Shown here piece by piece: positions 1 through 11,790 of a DNA stretch of 64,000 nucleotides. A model generated the notes under the pieces. That model did no database searches, was not told the origin of the DNA, and saw only the letters and a list, made by a program, of their open reading frames with translations. The first letter of the stretch is position 1, and each line of letters opens with the position of its first letter. The position numbers and the translations under genes are program-made. This DNA comes from Mycobacterium kyogaense (lineage in GTDB: Bacteria; Actinomycetota; Actinomycetes; Mycobacteriales; Mycobacteriaceae): contig NZ_QJUA01000018.1 in the NCBI RefSeq assembly GCF_003254575.1, positions 1 through 64,000 of the forward strand, in the 5' to 3' direction.

Positions 1-57
1 CGATGGTGATATGCACACGGCATATGGTCGGCAGGGTCAGATGTGGATAAGATACAG
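1..57. other. Nextera adapter read-through at contig end (not genomic)
   Basis: The reverse complement of bases 1-57 begins CTGTATCTTATCCACATCTG, which matches the Tn5 mosaic end used in Nextera libraries (CTGTCTCTTATACACATCT) with two differences. It continues like the i5-side adapter (GACGCTGCCGACGA) with two more, then eight bases TATGCCGT where an i5 index sits, then a weaker match to the P5 flank. From memory the S506 index reads TATGCAGT in this direction, one mismatch away. The adapter also creates a false stop for the neighbouring gene, giving it the tail LYLIHI. Confidence 0.9.
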
Positions 58-3012
58 GCCTACGAGTGCGGCGTCGCCGCCCCTACCACCGCGGAATCCC
101 TTCCCACCATGGCCGATCAACGCAGCGTCGCCACCTGCGCAGCCCGTGCTGGTGATGCATGTGGTGGCGTCGTAACTGAAGCCGTTACCGAAGAGCAACC
201 CAGCGCTGGCGTGGGCGGCGGTGCCGTTGGCGATCAGCAGGCCCGTGTGCCCGGTCGCGCTACCGATGCCGTCGAAGTCATCGATTCGTGTGCCAAGGCT
301 GTCTGCCGATGATGCGGCATCGAGGGGCAGGACGGTAGCACTGCTGGTGTCGATCGCAGTCACGACTCCACGGGCCGAGCCGTCGGCATAGGCGATCCCA
401 CTGACGTAGAGGCGGGTCCCGTCGCGGCTGACATCAATGTTGGACACCGGACCTGGCGCCACCAACGCATCGAAGCGGATCGTGGCGGAGACCGTGTCGG
501 TCGCAGTGTCGATCATGTGGACCGCGCCAAGCGGCGCATCGGAATTCTCGATGGCGTCGATGAGGTGAAAAGCCTCGTCGCCCGGAAGGTTTATCGCAGC
601 GGTGTAGGCGCGCGCACCATCGCGGCTGACGGTGACACCGGTAGGCAGTTCCGGCAGCAAGACCGTGGCGGTCACGGTGCTGGTGGCGGTGTTGACAACG
701 TAGACCACACCCTGGATTTGCGCCCCGGCCGTGGCCGTATCGGCCAGCAGGTATCCAGTGGCATAGAGCTTGTTTCCATTGGGAGTCAACGCAATTGCGG
801 TGATGACCTCTTGCGTGGCGGGCATATCAACCGAAATGGCGGCCGCCACGGTATTGGTGGCGGTGTCAACGGCGTAGATGAGACCACGCACGGCGGTCTT
901 GCCGGCGCTGTCGTAGGTCGCTTCGTAGGTGGCAGCGTAGACGCGGTCGCCGGCGGCGTTGATGGTCAGCGCTGTGATCACCTCCTGATCACTGTTGCCG
1001 ACCGGGATAGTCGATACCACAGTGCCCGCGGTGGTATCGATGACGTGAATTGCAGTTTCGGTGCGGTAGCCGGCCGCGCTAGTGGTGTCAGGGGTGTCGA
1101 CGGTGGTGCTCACATAGAGCCGCTCTCCGTCCGGGCTGACCACCAGAGAGGACAGCCCGAGCGGGGTGCTCCCCATCCCGGTCGCCGGCTGGTAGGCGGC
1201 GCCGATTGGAATGGTCCGAATAACGCTGTTGGTGGCCGTGCTGATAACGTGTACTGTGGGCCGCGTCTGCACCCCATCGTATTGGCTTGTTGCGTAGACG
1301 TATTGGCCGTCTGGGCTGACAGCGACACCGACGAAGCCGTTGTACGCCGCTTCGGGGCCAAGATTGATTCTGGAGATCACCGCGCTGGTGGCGGCGTCAA
1401 TCACCACCACAGACGGACTGTCCAGGAGCCCGCTGCCTGCATAGATGCGAGTCCCGTCAGGGCTCACCCTGGTTACGGCTGTGGTTGTACCGCCTAGGTC
1501 AATGCTGTGCGAACCTGAGCCGGCATTCTCAAGGACGGTTACAGAGACTGTCGAGAGGTTTGCGCTGGTAGTTCCGCTGGAATCCTTCACACGGTAGACA
1601 AACGACGCAGACCCGACGTAGTCAGCGATCGGCGTAAAGGTGACGGTCTTGGCTGCGACGTTGTTGACGACAGTGCCCTTGGACGAGGACACCGAATTCA
1701 CCGCCAGCACATCACCATTGGCCTTATCAGGGTCGATGTCGTTCCCCAGCAGCTGCGCCCACGTCAAAGTGATCGAGCCGTTTTTGGTGACCGTGAAGGG
1801 ACCGTCATTGACAGCCGTCGGTGCCGTGTTCGGACTCGTCACCTGCACAGCGACGGTGGCGAGATTGCCGCTTGTGGCTCCGCTGGAATCCTTCACACGG
1901 TAGACAAACGACGCAGACCCGACGTAGTCAGCGATCGGCGTAAAGGTGACGGTCTTGGCTGCGACGTTGTTGACGACAGTGCCCTTGGACGAGGACACCG
2001 AATTCACCGCCAGCACATCACCATTGGCCTTATCAGGGTCGATGTCGTTCCCCAGCAGCTGCGCCCACGTCAAAGTGATCGAGCCGTTTTTGGTGACCGT
2101 GAAGGGACCGTCATTGACAGCCGTCGGTGCCGAATTCACCGTAGCGAGGCTCATTGCCGCCATCTGAGCGGACGGCTCAATGCCACCGACCAAGGACCGC
2201 TGCGACTCGCGGCGTCCCCACGCCAACATCGCTAACAAAAACGGCGACTCCGGCGGTAAGCCCGAGCCCGACAACGCCGACGACGACGCTTTCAGTACCG
2301 CCATCAAACGAGATGACAGCCCAACCACGGAACTGGGCGCTTTGAGTGGAGGTTCCCAGGTGAAGTCCCTTGCTCCCACCTCGGATGGAATCGAGGCACT
2401 CGTATTTGACGGTTCTTGAAGAGTCGGCGTCGGCGAAAGCTCCGATGCAACGACCATCGGCTCTTCTGTCGCGACCGCGTCTTTGAAGTCCCGTGACGTC
2501 GATATCCGCGAATGCACGGCAATTAGCGACGTGTCGTCAAGGCGGTGTCTATGTTTCCGGGGAAGTTCGGCATCGTTCGCAGCCTCGTCGTTCGTGATGT
2601 CGAATGCCGGGTCCGTCTCGGGCGACGCGCCGTCAGGCTCGTTGATCGTCTCATCGGACTCCTCCGTGTGGGTTTCGGCAGCCACTCCACCGAAGTAGTC
2701 GTCGGTTTCGGAGGTTGCCTCATCGGATTCATCGTCGCCGCCGCCGATAGATTCGCCGCCATTCACCTCCCCCGCCGGTGGCGCCGTGTTCTCGGCGGGA
2801 CGATCCGTACGCTGCGAAGTCCCCGGCGCCGCAGACTCTGTGTTCTCAGACTCGTCGGCGAGCGAGATACCTGCGCCGAACGTTGTTGCCGCCGCAAATC
2901 CCACCCCTAGCGCGACAGCCAAAGCGCCGACTCGGCCAACGTATTGGGCGTGTCGCGCGCTGGGTGTGGAGTGGGCCGAAGCCCACGAGCGATTTAAGAC
3001 GCGTTCAGTCAC
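58..3012 (-). CDS. Secreted/surface repeat protein: Ig-like repeats, YVTN-type beta-propeller, PGRS-like start (3' truncated)
   Basis: The GTG start at 3012 follows a G-rich ribosome site. Residues about 25-52 form an Ala/Gly-rich signal or membrane segment, followed by an acidic, Glu/Thr-rich linker to about 150. Two nearly identical domains of about 102 residues (294-395 and 396-493; each begins APTAVNDGPF and contains GNDIDPD) resemble VCBS/cadherin-like Ig domains. From about 500 to 930 come repeated blades of the type VSPDGTRIYA / VVIDAATSAV, typical of YVTN or 40-residue beta-propellers of surface proteins. The end turns into Gly-rich GGDAALIGHGGKG, like the start of a PGRS tract. The apparent stop lies in adapter sequence, so the true C-terminus is missing. 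Function is unknown; surface display or adhesion is inference. Confidence 0.8.
1526..2138 (-). repeat. Tandem 306-bp repeat inside the surface protein gene
   Basis: Two direct copies in the same frame, 306 bp apart, encode the two Ig-like domains. About 1576-1832 and 1882-2138 look identical at nucleotide level; the copies diverge only at the domain ends (DSSGATSGNLA versus DSSGTTSANLS). This implies recent duplication or gene conversion. Confidence 0.85.
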
Positions 3013-3823
3013 TGCCCTGGCCCCCCGATGGCAAGAGATTGGAATCTGAAAATGCAGCGTAGCGCAATACTGGCAAACAGCGGACGCATTGGGCAGATAT
3101 GCTTATCAGCGGCTTTTGTAGCTATTGAAAACGCAAGGAAAGCCGGCGTGCTGGTTTAGCGAAACCAGCTTCATGTGTTTGACCGCGGCCGCGGATGCCG
3201 CTAGCGAGCAAGCATTGTGGCGCGATTGGCGCTCGATGACGGACATTCGGAAAGGGCCGCGATCTACGTTTCGTCACGAAAAGGGCGACGCCGATCCAAA
3301 TAGTCGTTACTGAGACAGCTCTCAGTCCAAGCGTGGTCGATACCGTTGAATGCAAAGCCGATTCAACACCGGACGCTGTTGCTAGCCACGGCCGCCATCA
3401 CCTACACACCGACCGCAACGCCCTACGAGAGGTGATCGCAGATTCGACCCGTGCAACCACTCTCATCGCCGAGGTTGTAGATCGGTTCAGAAGTCGGAAT
3501 ACAGACCGACTGTGCTGCAATGCCACGGGCCGGCCCGCTCCTCGGTCCCCCGGTGGGGTGTCAGCACGTCAGGCCCCGACATTGTCCGTTCGCGATTCTC
3601 GCACGGAGATTCAAGGCGCAGAGGCAGTCGATTCGTGTCGAAGCAGAACATGGAACCGGTGACCGGACCGCCATCGGGCTTCACCGATTCGCATTCGTTA
3701 CCGCCGAAGTAGTTGGAACGCTGAAGGACTGCTGCCAAGACTTGGTCACCTGGATGCATCGCTCGCCTACTGCTGCAGGCCCGGTACGTGATGGAGGGCA
3801 CGCTGAGAGTCCTCGAATAGGCA
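3013..3823. other. 811-bp region without a convincing gene
   Basis: No ORF here has coding character on either strand. A leftward reading frame over 3487-3900 contains a Cys-containing stretch (NECESVKPDGG, then SMFCF) that faintly resembles C-terminal domains of small exported mycobacterial proteins, but it has no sensible start or length, so at most it is a decayed fragment. The region must hold the promoter of the surface protein gene at 3012. Confidence 0.5.
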
Positions 3824-5158
3824 TCAGCCCGTGGTAGTGATTGCCCTGCTCGGCCTGACCCCAGTATCGCCGCGGTGGCCCACAAGACGCCCGCCGCCAA
3901 CCGCGGGCCTTTGCCTGCGACGAGCTAGCCACACCGAGCTTAAGAGCGCAACCAAGATCAGCACCTGCGCGAGAACCCGATTGCCATAACTAAATTGCCA
4001 TGCGTTGACCGACCAGATGATCATGGCAACGACACCAGTGTATGTAGCTACCGCCCAGGTTCTCCCAGATCTTGCATTGGCGTAGACGATCTGGCTGAGC
4101 GCACCCAACAGAATGACAATCAAGAACGCTCCAAGAGTTCCGCCCGTCAGCACGACAGCGCGCATCATAGTCGCGGCGTTGGACGTCAAACCATTTCCGA
4201 TGTACGTAAAAGTCTCACCATCGGCGGTCACACCATCCTCGACATCTAGACCGATGAAAGAAAGCACACCTGAGAACAGACGCAAGGGGTAAATGACGCT
4301 TCCGCCCCCATCGCTGTGCCACTGGGCAAAAGTCGGGATGTAGCAAGCAGCCCAGTGCTTGCCCTGGGCAATTACCGACATGTCGAACGCGGAATTGGCT
4401 CCAGCTACACGAATCGCACGCGCGAAGACGACGAATGCCACCACGACACCCGCAGTCAGCACGGCCCAACCAATCGCTTTGCCCGAGATTCGTTCATTAC
4501 CTGTTGCGACGGCTGCGGCCACATAACCTGCGACGAACCAAAGTAGGGGAACCAGAAAGTACGAACGTTGTGTCGTAACGACCGACCACGACATCGCTGA
4601 AATGGCGTTCACAGCCAGAAGCAGCCAACTCCAGCGGTCGGTTTGTATTCGGATACGGGCGCCTACCGCCGCCGCACCGAACTGCACAGTGGCATAAGAA
4701 AGCGTTTGACCAGCAGACCGCGTCACCGTTCCCTGGTACAGCTCTGCCGCATTCTCCTTGCCCGCATCAAAAATCTCGGCGATCGAATCCAGGGAAAAAA
4801 TTGAATGCCCAAGCTCCGCACTGAGGTCAAAAGCGCCTGCTAGTCCCACGACCGCCGTGGCCAGGAGAAGCCAACCTGGGCTTCGAACCGCTCGTTGCAT
4901 CAGCTGAGCCCGCTCGCTACCCGCACCTAGCGGAACGCTGGAAGTGGTCGCGAGAAGTGGGAACAAGTTGAATGAAGCCGCGAGTAGGAACAGAAAGACA
5001 GTGCTTGATGTGTCGATGAAATAGCCGCCACCGAGGACCGCTCCAACTGCAAAAAGCATGCACCAGCAAAAATTCCACAAGGGCGCAGGCGCGAGAATGG
5101 ATCGTGACCTCGCATAGGAGATCACGAACATCACGCCGAACAGGAGACCGAACGGCAA
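3824..5158 (-). CDS. Wzy-like polysaccharide repeat-unit polymerase (membrane)
   Basis: A 444-residue, strongly hydrophobic protein with about ten membrane segments and a large loop near the middle, the layout of O-antigen polymerases of the oligosaccharide repeat-unit polymerase type. It lies in the same direction as a Wzz/BY-kinase gene and a DUF4012 gene, so its likely job is to join lipid-linked repeats outside the membrane. The start is uncertain: the first usable codon after the in-frame stop at 5189-5191 is a TTG at 5158 without an obvious ribosome site. A frameshift near the N-terminus or a later start is possible. Base composition is less G+C-rich than in the accD5 region. Confidence 0.7.
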   Translation of the reverse strand: MPFGLLFGVMFVISYARSRSILAPAPLWNFCWCMLFAVGAVLGGGYFIDTSSTVFLFLLAASFNLFPLLATTSSVPLGAGSERAQLMQRAVRSPGWLLLATAVVGLAGAFDLSAELGHSIFSLDSIAEIFDAGKENAAELYQGTVTRSAGQTLSYATVQFGAAAVGARIRIQTDRWSWLLLAVNAISAMSWSVVTTQRSYFLVPLLWFVAGYVAAAVATGNERISGKAIGWAVLTAGVVVAFVVFARAIRVAGANSAFDMSVIAQGKHWAACYIPTFAQWHSDGGGSVIYPLRLFSGVLSFIGLDVEDGVTADGETFTYIGNGLTSNAATMMRAVVLTGGTLGAFLIVILLGALSQIVYANARSGRTWAVATYTGVVAMIIWSVNAWQFSYGNRVLAQVLILVALLSSVWLARRRQRPAVGGGRLVGHRGDTGVRPSRAITTTG

Positions 5159-5382
5159 CAGAAACGTAGCGTCGATTTCGAAGCTCTTTCACGGTCTAGG
5201 TCAAGGCTCAAGGGCCTTGATCCGAGTTTCTGGAGGCCTCTTCTCTCGCGAAGCCTAGTTCAGACGACTGGCGCTTGCCGGATGTTTTGACATTGGGCGG
5301 TGAGACTGGTTCAAAGCGCCGACGCAGTGTGGATAGTTCGAACTCCGCAGGGTGGTCTTGGCGATGCGAGCCACCGCTCAGA

Positions 5383-6855
5383 TCAGTCTCCCGGGCCCGA
5401 TTTTCGGCTTTTCACCGACGGTTGGAACATCGTTTGCGACGACTCCGTGATTTCTCGAGTCTGATTCCGCGTGATTTCCAGCCTGCGTGAGGGTTCGGTC
5501 CGCGCGGAATACTCTCCGTAGTAGCCGTAGCTGTAGGAACCGCCGCCACGAGCGGGCGTCATTGTGAAGACCGCGCCAAGCAAGGGCGCGCCGACACTCT
5601 CCAGAGTGCCCACGGCGTGAGAAAGCTGTTCCTTCTTCGTGTTACCAAACCGAGCGATTACGAGCACTCCATCCGCACCAGCTGCGAGAATCGCGGTGTC
5701 GGTGATGGCGAGCAGGGGCGCGGAATCGACAATTACGTAGTCGAACCTCGATCGCAGTTCGGTCAGCAATTTTCGCGCCGACTGAGATCCCAACAATTCA
5801 CTCGGGTTCGGCGGAATTGTCCCGGACGTTAAGACCGTCAGTCCGGGGTAGCGAGTTTCCTGGAGCGCTTCGTCGAGCGACACCGCACCGCTCAAGACAG
5901 TACTGAACCCAACAGTGCCGATAAGGTCGAGATATTTGTTGAGCGAGGGACGTCGAAGGTCTCCGTCCACGAGCACAACTGATTTTTCATTCTCGGCCAA
6001 GGCCAACGCGACATTGATTGCAGTAGTGGATTTTCCCTCACTGGGCACGGAACTCGTCACTACGATCACGCGCGGCGGGTTATCTACAGCAAGAAATTGC
6101 AAATTCGTTCGCAATTTCCGGAATGCCTCTGCAATACCACTTGTCTCTTTGTCGAAAGAGATTGACGCCTGCCTACGACGCTCCTTATCCAAAGGTATGC
6201 TCCCGACGAGGCCCGTACCTGTTATCTCCTCGAGCTGCTCTCTGCTCTTTATTGTATTGTCTAACAAGTCTCTCAGCATTGCCAACGCCACGCCAACGAC
6301 AACGCCTAGCGCCAACCCGACTCCAATATTCTGCGCAGGTTTTGGAACGACTGGACCATCTGGAATAGACGCTCGCTGCTCTACGACAACGCGCGAATCT
6401 GGAGCTGATCCGTTTTCCGGAGTCTCCAAATCACGGACCATGACCACAAACTCGTCAGATAGCGTATTCGCAATATCCCGAGCACGGATCGCAGAGCTGT
6501 CGAGCACGTTGACGCTGATCAGGACTGTATCGGGTTTTGCATCGGCTTTGATATGACCTTGAAGTTCGGCCGCCGTCATGTCCAGCTGCAGCTTGTCAAT
6601 GGTGCGCTGCGCAAGAGTCTGACCTGTCAGCAACTCCGCATACGACGCCACGCGCTCTTGAGAGAACCGGTTGCCCTGGTAGGTTTCCGACAACGACGAG
6701 CCGCTTGTCGTTGAAACGAATAGCCGGGTCGATGCCTCATATAGAGGTGTCGTCAGAAGTGTGAAGGCGACGCCTCCCAGCACACCGACTACAGTCGTCA
6801 CAGCTATGGTCAGCCACCGCGACCGCAGAACTTTCACAAAATCTTGCAGACTCAT
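5383..6855 (-). CDS. Wzz chain-length regulator fused to BY-kinase (tyrosine autokinase)
   Basis: 490 residues. The N-terminal Wzz domain is framed by membrane helices at about 14-34 and 177-195. The cytoplasmic BY-kinase domain has Walker A SSVPSEGKST (Lys275) and Walker A' VLVDGDLRRP (about 294-303), and a second acidic motif VIVDSAPLL. The tail holds a tyrosine cluster (Tyr441, 443, 445, 446 and 449) before a basic C-terminus, as in CpsD/Wzc-type autokinases, so this copy looks catalytically complete. It should set polymer length together with the polymerase downstream. The gene is visibly richer in A/T than its paralogue at 25072-26376, suggesting a separate or more recent origin. Confidence 0.92.
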   Translation of the reverse strand: MSLQDFVKVLRSRWLTIAVTTVVGVLGGVAFTLLTTPLYEASTRLFVSTTSGSSLSETYQGNRFSQERVASYAELLTGQTLAQRTIDKLQLDMTAAELQGHIKADAKPDTVLISVNVLDSSAIRARDIANTLSDEFVVMVRDLETPENGSAPDSRVVVEQRASIPDGPVVPKPAQNIGVGLALGVVVGVALAMLRDLLDNTIKSREQLEEITGTGLVGSIPLDKERRRQASISFDKETSGIAEAFRKLRTNLQFLAVDNPPRVIVVTSSVPSEGKSTTAINVALALAENEKSVVLVDGDLRRPSLNKYLDLIGTVGFSTVLSGAVSLDEALQETRYPGLTVLTSGTIPPNPSELLGSQSARKLLTELRSRFDYVIVDSAPLLAITDTAILAAGADGVLVIARFGNTKKEQLSHAVGTLESVGAPLLGAVFTMTPARGGGSYSYGYYGEYSARTEPSRRLEITRNQTREITESSQTMFQPSVKSRKSGPGD

Positions 6856-7050
6856 TGCGCAACCTCACTCCCGTGCAGTCCCAAGCGCGGTGCCAGGACC
6901 AATTTCAATCAGGGCGGCTAACTCAAACCGAGCCCCGTGAGCTCCTCGATTCAATCGCAAGTCGTCCCCGAACACGGCTAAGCCGGCATCAGTGGCTGAC
7001 ATTTGTTACGCCCAATAGCAAAGGCATTTTGCCTGAGATAAATTGGAAAT

Positions 7051-8898
7051 TTACTTTGAGCATGCGGGCACCGCGACCTTCGGCACGACGGTATTCACCA
7101 GAGGCTGGCTTGGCGCCCTGGGTACGCCCGGCACGGAGGGCTCTGACAGCTGAAAGCTGATGTTGGCGGGTTGACCGGGCGGGATTATGACCTGAACCTC
7201 AAATACCGGATGTCCGCGTTCGGTGCTCACGATTGCGGGGACTCGCTCACCGTTGAGGATCGCGGCCGACAATTTCGCATCCTTGGTCGCGAAGAGTCGC
7301 ACTGAGGTGATGTTGGTCCCGCGGGGAATCTCGATTGGAACCTCTGGCGATAAACCTACAGCACCGGCCACATAATCAGGCAGCGGATCGTTCGGCACAG
7401 TGTTGTCGAGTTTCACCGTCACGGTCGACGCACGTGTCTCGCCCTTGCATTCGTCTGCGGCATACTCGATTTCGGGTCGCAGGTAGTAATCAAGCTTGTT
7501 GCCTCCCAGATTGTTCAAGACAATTGCCGCATACGGAGCTGCGTCATCGGGGATGGCATGGGCGAGCGACGTCTGTTCGAGAAGCTTTTGCTCCCCTGGA
7601 ACGTCACTCCAGACTGCAATGCGGCGCTCGCTGACGGCCTTCCCGAGCGCCTCAAGCAATTGCCGCGGCGACTTCACCCGCCCTGTGATCTTTGTGACCA
7701 CCGCGTTGGCGATGTCCTGCAAGTACTGCTTACGCGCCGTCTGATCCGTAGGGAACCGGATGTACGCGGTCGACTCAGTCAGTTCGACCACGTTGTCTTT
7801 CGAGACCGTTTCACCGTCCGGCATTTTGATTGGCCCCACCGCACCGAGAATGTAGCTCAACGCAACGGGATCAATCGCGATCACGCCGTCGACGTTCGTC
7901 CCAGTTTCTACCGCCCACATGGACTTCCAGATCTGAGCTGTATAGGGAAAATGCGGGCTCAGATTGCTGTTGCGATAATCAGTGAACGGGTTCGCAAATC
8001 CGTACTGCTGGTCATACTCCAACCCGAGATCTACGGGGGCGACGGCATCGGCAAGGTCGGTGTTCGGGGCTAGGTTGTCCACGCTTGGGGCGCCATTGTC
8101 GAACCGAAGGACTCCGAATCCGCCCAGCAAGCCACCCGTTCCCCGCGCTTCGGCGTTCGTTTGGAAGCCCATGAAGTAAGTGCGCGGGCCGTCGGCACCC
8201 ATCATCGGCGGCACCAAGCGCGCCGCCATGGCTGTGTTCTCGAGAATTGAAGTGAGATCGGCGATTTGGCTCTGCAATTGCGTGCGCGCGTCACCGATCG
8301 ACGACACAAAGCGCGGGTCTTGGATGGCGCCGGCCTCAGCGTTGAGCTTCGTCGCCTTCTCGGCCAACGACGACAGTTTCGCCTCTTGGCTGCGGAGCAG
8401 GTCGACGTCCACCCGGCCGTCGTTGTACAACCGGTCGGGAGAAATCGTCACACCGACATCAGCCGCAGGCTGCAGCACGTTCGATGCGAGACCGGAAACG
8501 ACGTCGGTGATCTGCTGTCCGGTCTTGAACGGGCTGCCCACCCAAGGAACGTTGGCGACAATGTTCCACGCCAAGGAGTGCGTGGCGTCACGTGCTGCCT
8601 GCGCATGGTCGGCAGCATCGCGAGCAGATGCGGCCGCACCTGCCGTATCTGCCTCCAGCAGAGAATCTTTGGCCTTCTGAGCGCTGGCCCGCGCCTGCTC
8701 AAGGTTCGACTTTGCCTCGACGGCACCGAAGGCGACCCAGCACCCCAGTCCGACCAAGACCAGGGCCAATGCGGCGGCCGTGACAACAAACCCGCGACTC
8801 CGCACCAACCGCGATGCACCACGACGATCGTCGTCCTCGCCGGTTCCTTCCTCGGGGTCCAACTCTCGATCGGAACCGCCTCGCGAAAAGAATCCCAC
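7051..8898 (-). CDS. DUF4012 family membrane-anchored protein
   Basis: 615 residues from a GTG start preceded by AGGAAG. A charged N-terminus (about 1-30) is followed by one membrane helix (about 36-58), an Ala-rich coiled-coil stretch rich in Ala/Lys/Asp, then a large extracytoplasmic region. The segment GFQTNAEARGTGGLLGG is the hallmark of DUF4012, a family usually found in actinobacterial and firmicute exopolysaccharide loci and distantly related to LytR-CpsA-Psr-type regions. The exact reaction is not established; attaching or organising polymer at the cell surface is inference from context. The next gene, Wzz/kinase, is 195 bp downstream on the same strand. Confidence 0.85.
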   Translation of the reverse strand: MGFFSRGGSDRELDPEEGTGEDDDRRGASRLVRSRGFVVTAAALALVLVGLGCWVAFGAVEAKSNLEQARASAQKAKDSLLEADTAGAAASARDAADHAQAARDATHSLAWNIVANVPWVGSPFKTGQQITDVVSGLASNVLQPAADVGVTISPDRLYNDGRVDVDLLRSQEAKLSSLAEKATKLNAEAGAIQDPRFVSSIGDARTQLQSQIADLTSILENTAMAARLVPPMMGADGPRTYFMGFQTNAEARGTGGLLGGFGVLRFDNGAPSVDNLAPNTDLADAVAPVDLGLEYDQQYGFANPFTDYRNSNLSPHFPYTAQIWKSMWAVETGTNVDGVIAIDPVALSYILGAVGPIKMPDGETVSKDNVVELTESTAYIRFPTDQTARKQYLQDIANAVVTKITGRVKSPRQLLEALGKAVSERRIAVWSDVPGEQKLLEQTSLAHAIPDDAAPYAAIVLNNLGGNKLDYYLRPEIEYAADECKGETRASTVTVKLDNTVPNDPLPDYVAGAVGLSPEVPIEIPRGTNITSVRLFATKDAKLSAAILNGERVPAIVSTERGHPVFEVQVIIPPGQPANISFQLSEPSVPGVPRAPSQPLVNTVVPKVAVPACSK

Positions 8899-8920
8899 TC
8901 AGATCTTCCTGTGAATAGAA

Positions 8921-8952
8921 GAGGCCTGCACGTCTCTCGACGTGCAGGCCTC
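8921..8952 (-). terminator. Hairpin terminator after the small secreted protein gene
   Basis: Perfect 12-bp inverted repeat (GAGGCCTGCACG and its complement) with an 8-base loop, 29 bp past the stop at 8982. On the minus strand it is followed by TTCTATTC, a weak U-tract. It would separate the secreted protein gene from the DUF4012 gene, whose start is 22 bp further on. Confidence 0.75.
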
Positions 8953-8981
8953 AGCACGACAGATGCGAAGCAGCTTCCGGT

Positions 8982-9401
8982 CTAGCAGGAGCCGCTGGTG
9001 ACCGTTCCGTACGGCCCGATGCCGACGGAGTTGCCGCCGACGCAGAAGTCGAACGTGATGCTGTTCGTGACTGCTTGATTAGTACGCAGCTGCGCAGCCC
9101 GTGAAGCAGCGAGCTGTCCGAAGAAGGAGTCCGGATGGGCAGCAGCGTAAGCCTCGAGTCGGTCGGCACGCCGATCCTGTGAAGCAGCGCTCTGCTTGAG
9201 GAACACCGACAGCAACTGAACCGAGGTTGCGGTGATGATGTACACCGGCCCCTTCGGCTGCAGCGGCAGGTCCGCGAAGCTCGGCGCTGCCGGCAGCTGA
9301 ATCTGCGGTGCCGCGTTCGCAGCCGCCGGCACGAAGGCCGCAGCTGCTGCCACGGCGGCAGCCGCGACCGTCACCTGGAATTTGGTAGCAATGGTGGTCA
9401 T
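8982..9401 (-). CDS. Small secreted protein of unknown function
   Basis: 139 residues from ATG 9401, chosen because GGGGGGAA lies just upstream; a frame extension to 9437 has no ribosome site. The first about 30 residues form a classical signal peptide (TKFQVTVAAAAVAAAAAF) with a likely cleavage after AANA. The mature part is Ala-rich and ends with two cysteines (FDFCVGG and TSGSC) that could form a disulphide. I do not recognise a named family; proteins of this build are common in mycobacterial culture filtrates. It has its own terminator and is divergent from accD5. Confidence 0.75.
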   Translation of the reverse strand: MTTIATKFQVTVAAAAVAAAAAFVPAAANAAPQIQLPAAPSFADLPLQPKGPVYIITATSVQLLSVFLKQSAASQDRRADRLEAYAAAHPDSFFGQLAASRAAQLRTNQAVTNSITFDFCVGGNSVGIGPYGTVTSGSC

Positions 9402-11448
<2,047 letters not shown>

Positions 11449-11480
11449 ATAGAACCGGTTGCCAGACAAGGAGTTCAGCA

Positions 11481-11762
11481 GTGGACCATGATGCCGACAT
11501 CGTCGAGGTGTCCGACCCGCGGGACATGACAATCGACAACCCGCCCGCACCCGACCCGCACTTCCAGGTCGTCAAGGGCAACCCCAGCGCCCAGGAGATC
11601 GCGGCGCTAGTCACCGTGCTGGCCGGCGCAGGCGGCGCAGGACATGCCGAGCCAGGCCCGCAAGAGCTCAACCCGTGGGGTCACCCGATCGATAAACTGC
11701 GCTACGACGTCACCAGCTGGCAACGAGTCACGCTGCTGGAGCGGATGCACATGCGGCGATGA
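11481..11762 (+). CDS. accE5: Acyl-CoA carboxylase epsilon subunit AccE5
   Basis: 93 residues from GTG 11481, with AAGGAG upstream. The acidic, Pro-rich start is followed by the conserved [20 protein letters not shown] motif and the C-terminal [17 protein letters not shown] region typical of actinobacterial epsilon subunits. These stabilise the AccA3-AccD5 holoenzyme and raise its activity. It is transcribed with accD5 and is followed by maf after 28 bp. Confidence 0.93.
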   Translation: MDHDADIVEVSDPRDMTIDNPPAPDPHFQVVKGNPSAQEIAALVTVLAGAGGAGHAEPGPQELNPWGHPIDKLRYDVTSWQRVTLLERMHMRR

Positions 11763-11790
11763 CGAGCCGCCTGCGTCAAGAAACAAGAGC

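Noticed and set aside
3487..3900. Possible small secreted protein on the minus strand
   Set aside because: No signal peptide, start or ribosome site. Only a short Cys-containing stretch looks protein-like, so at best a decayed fragment.
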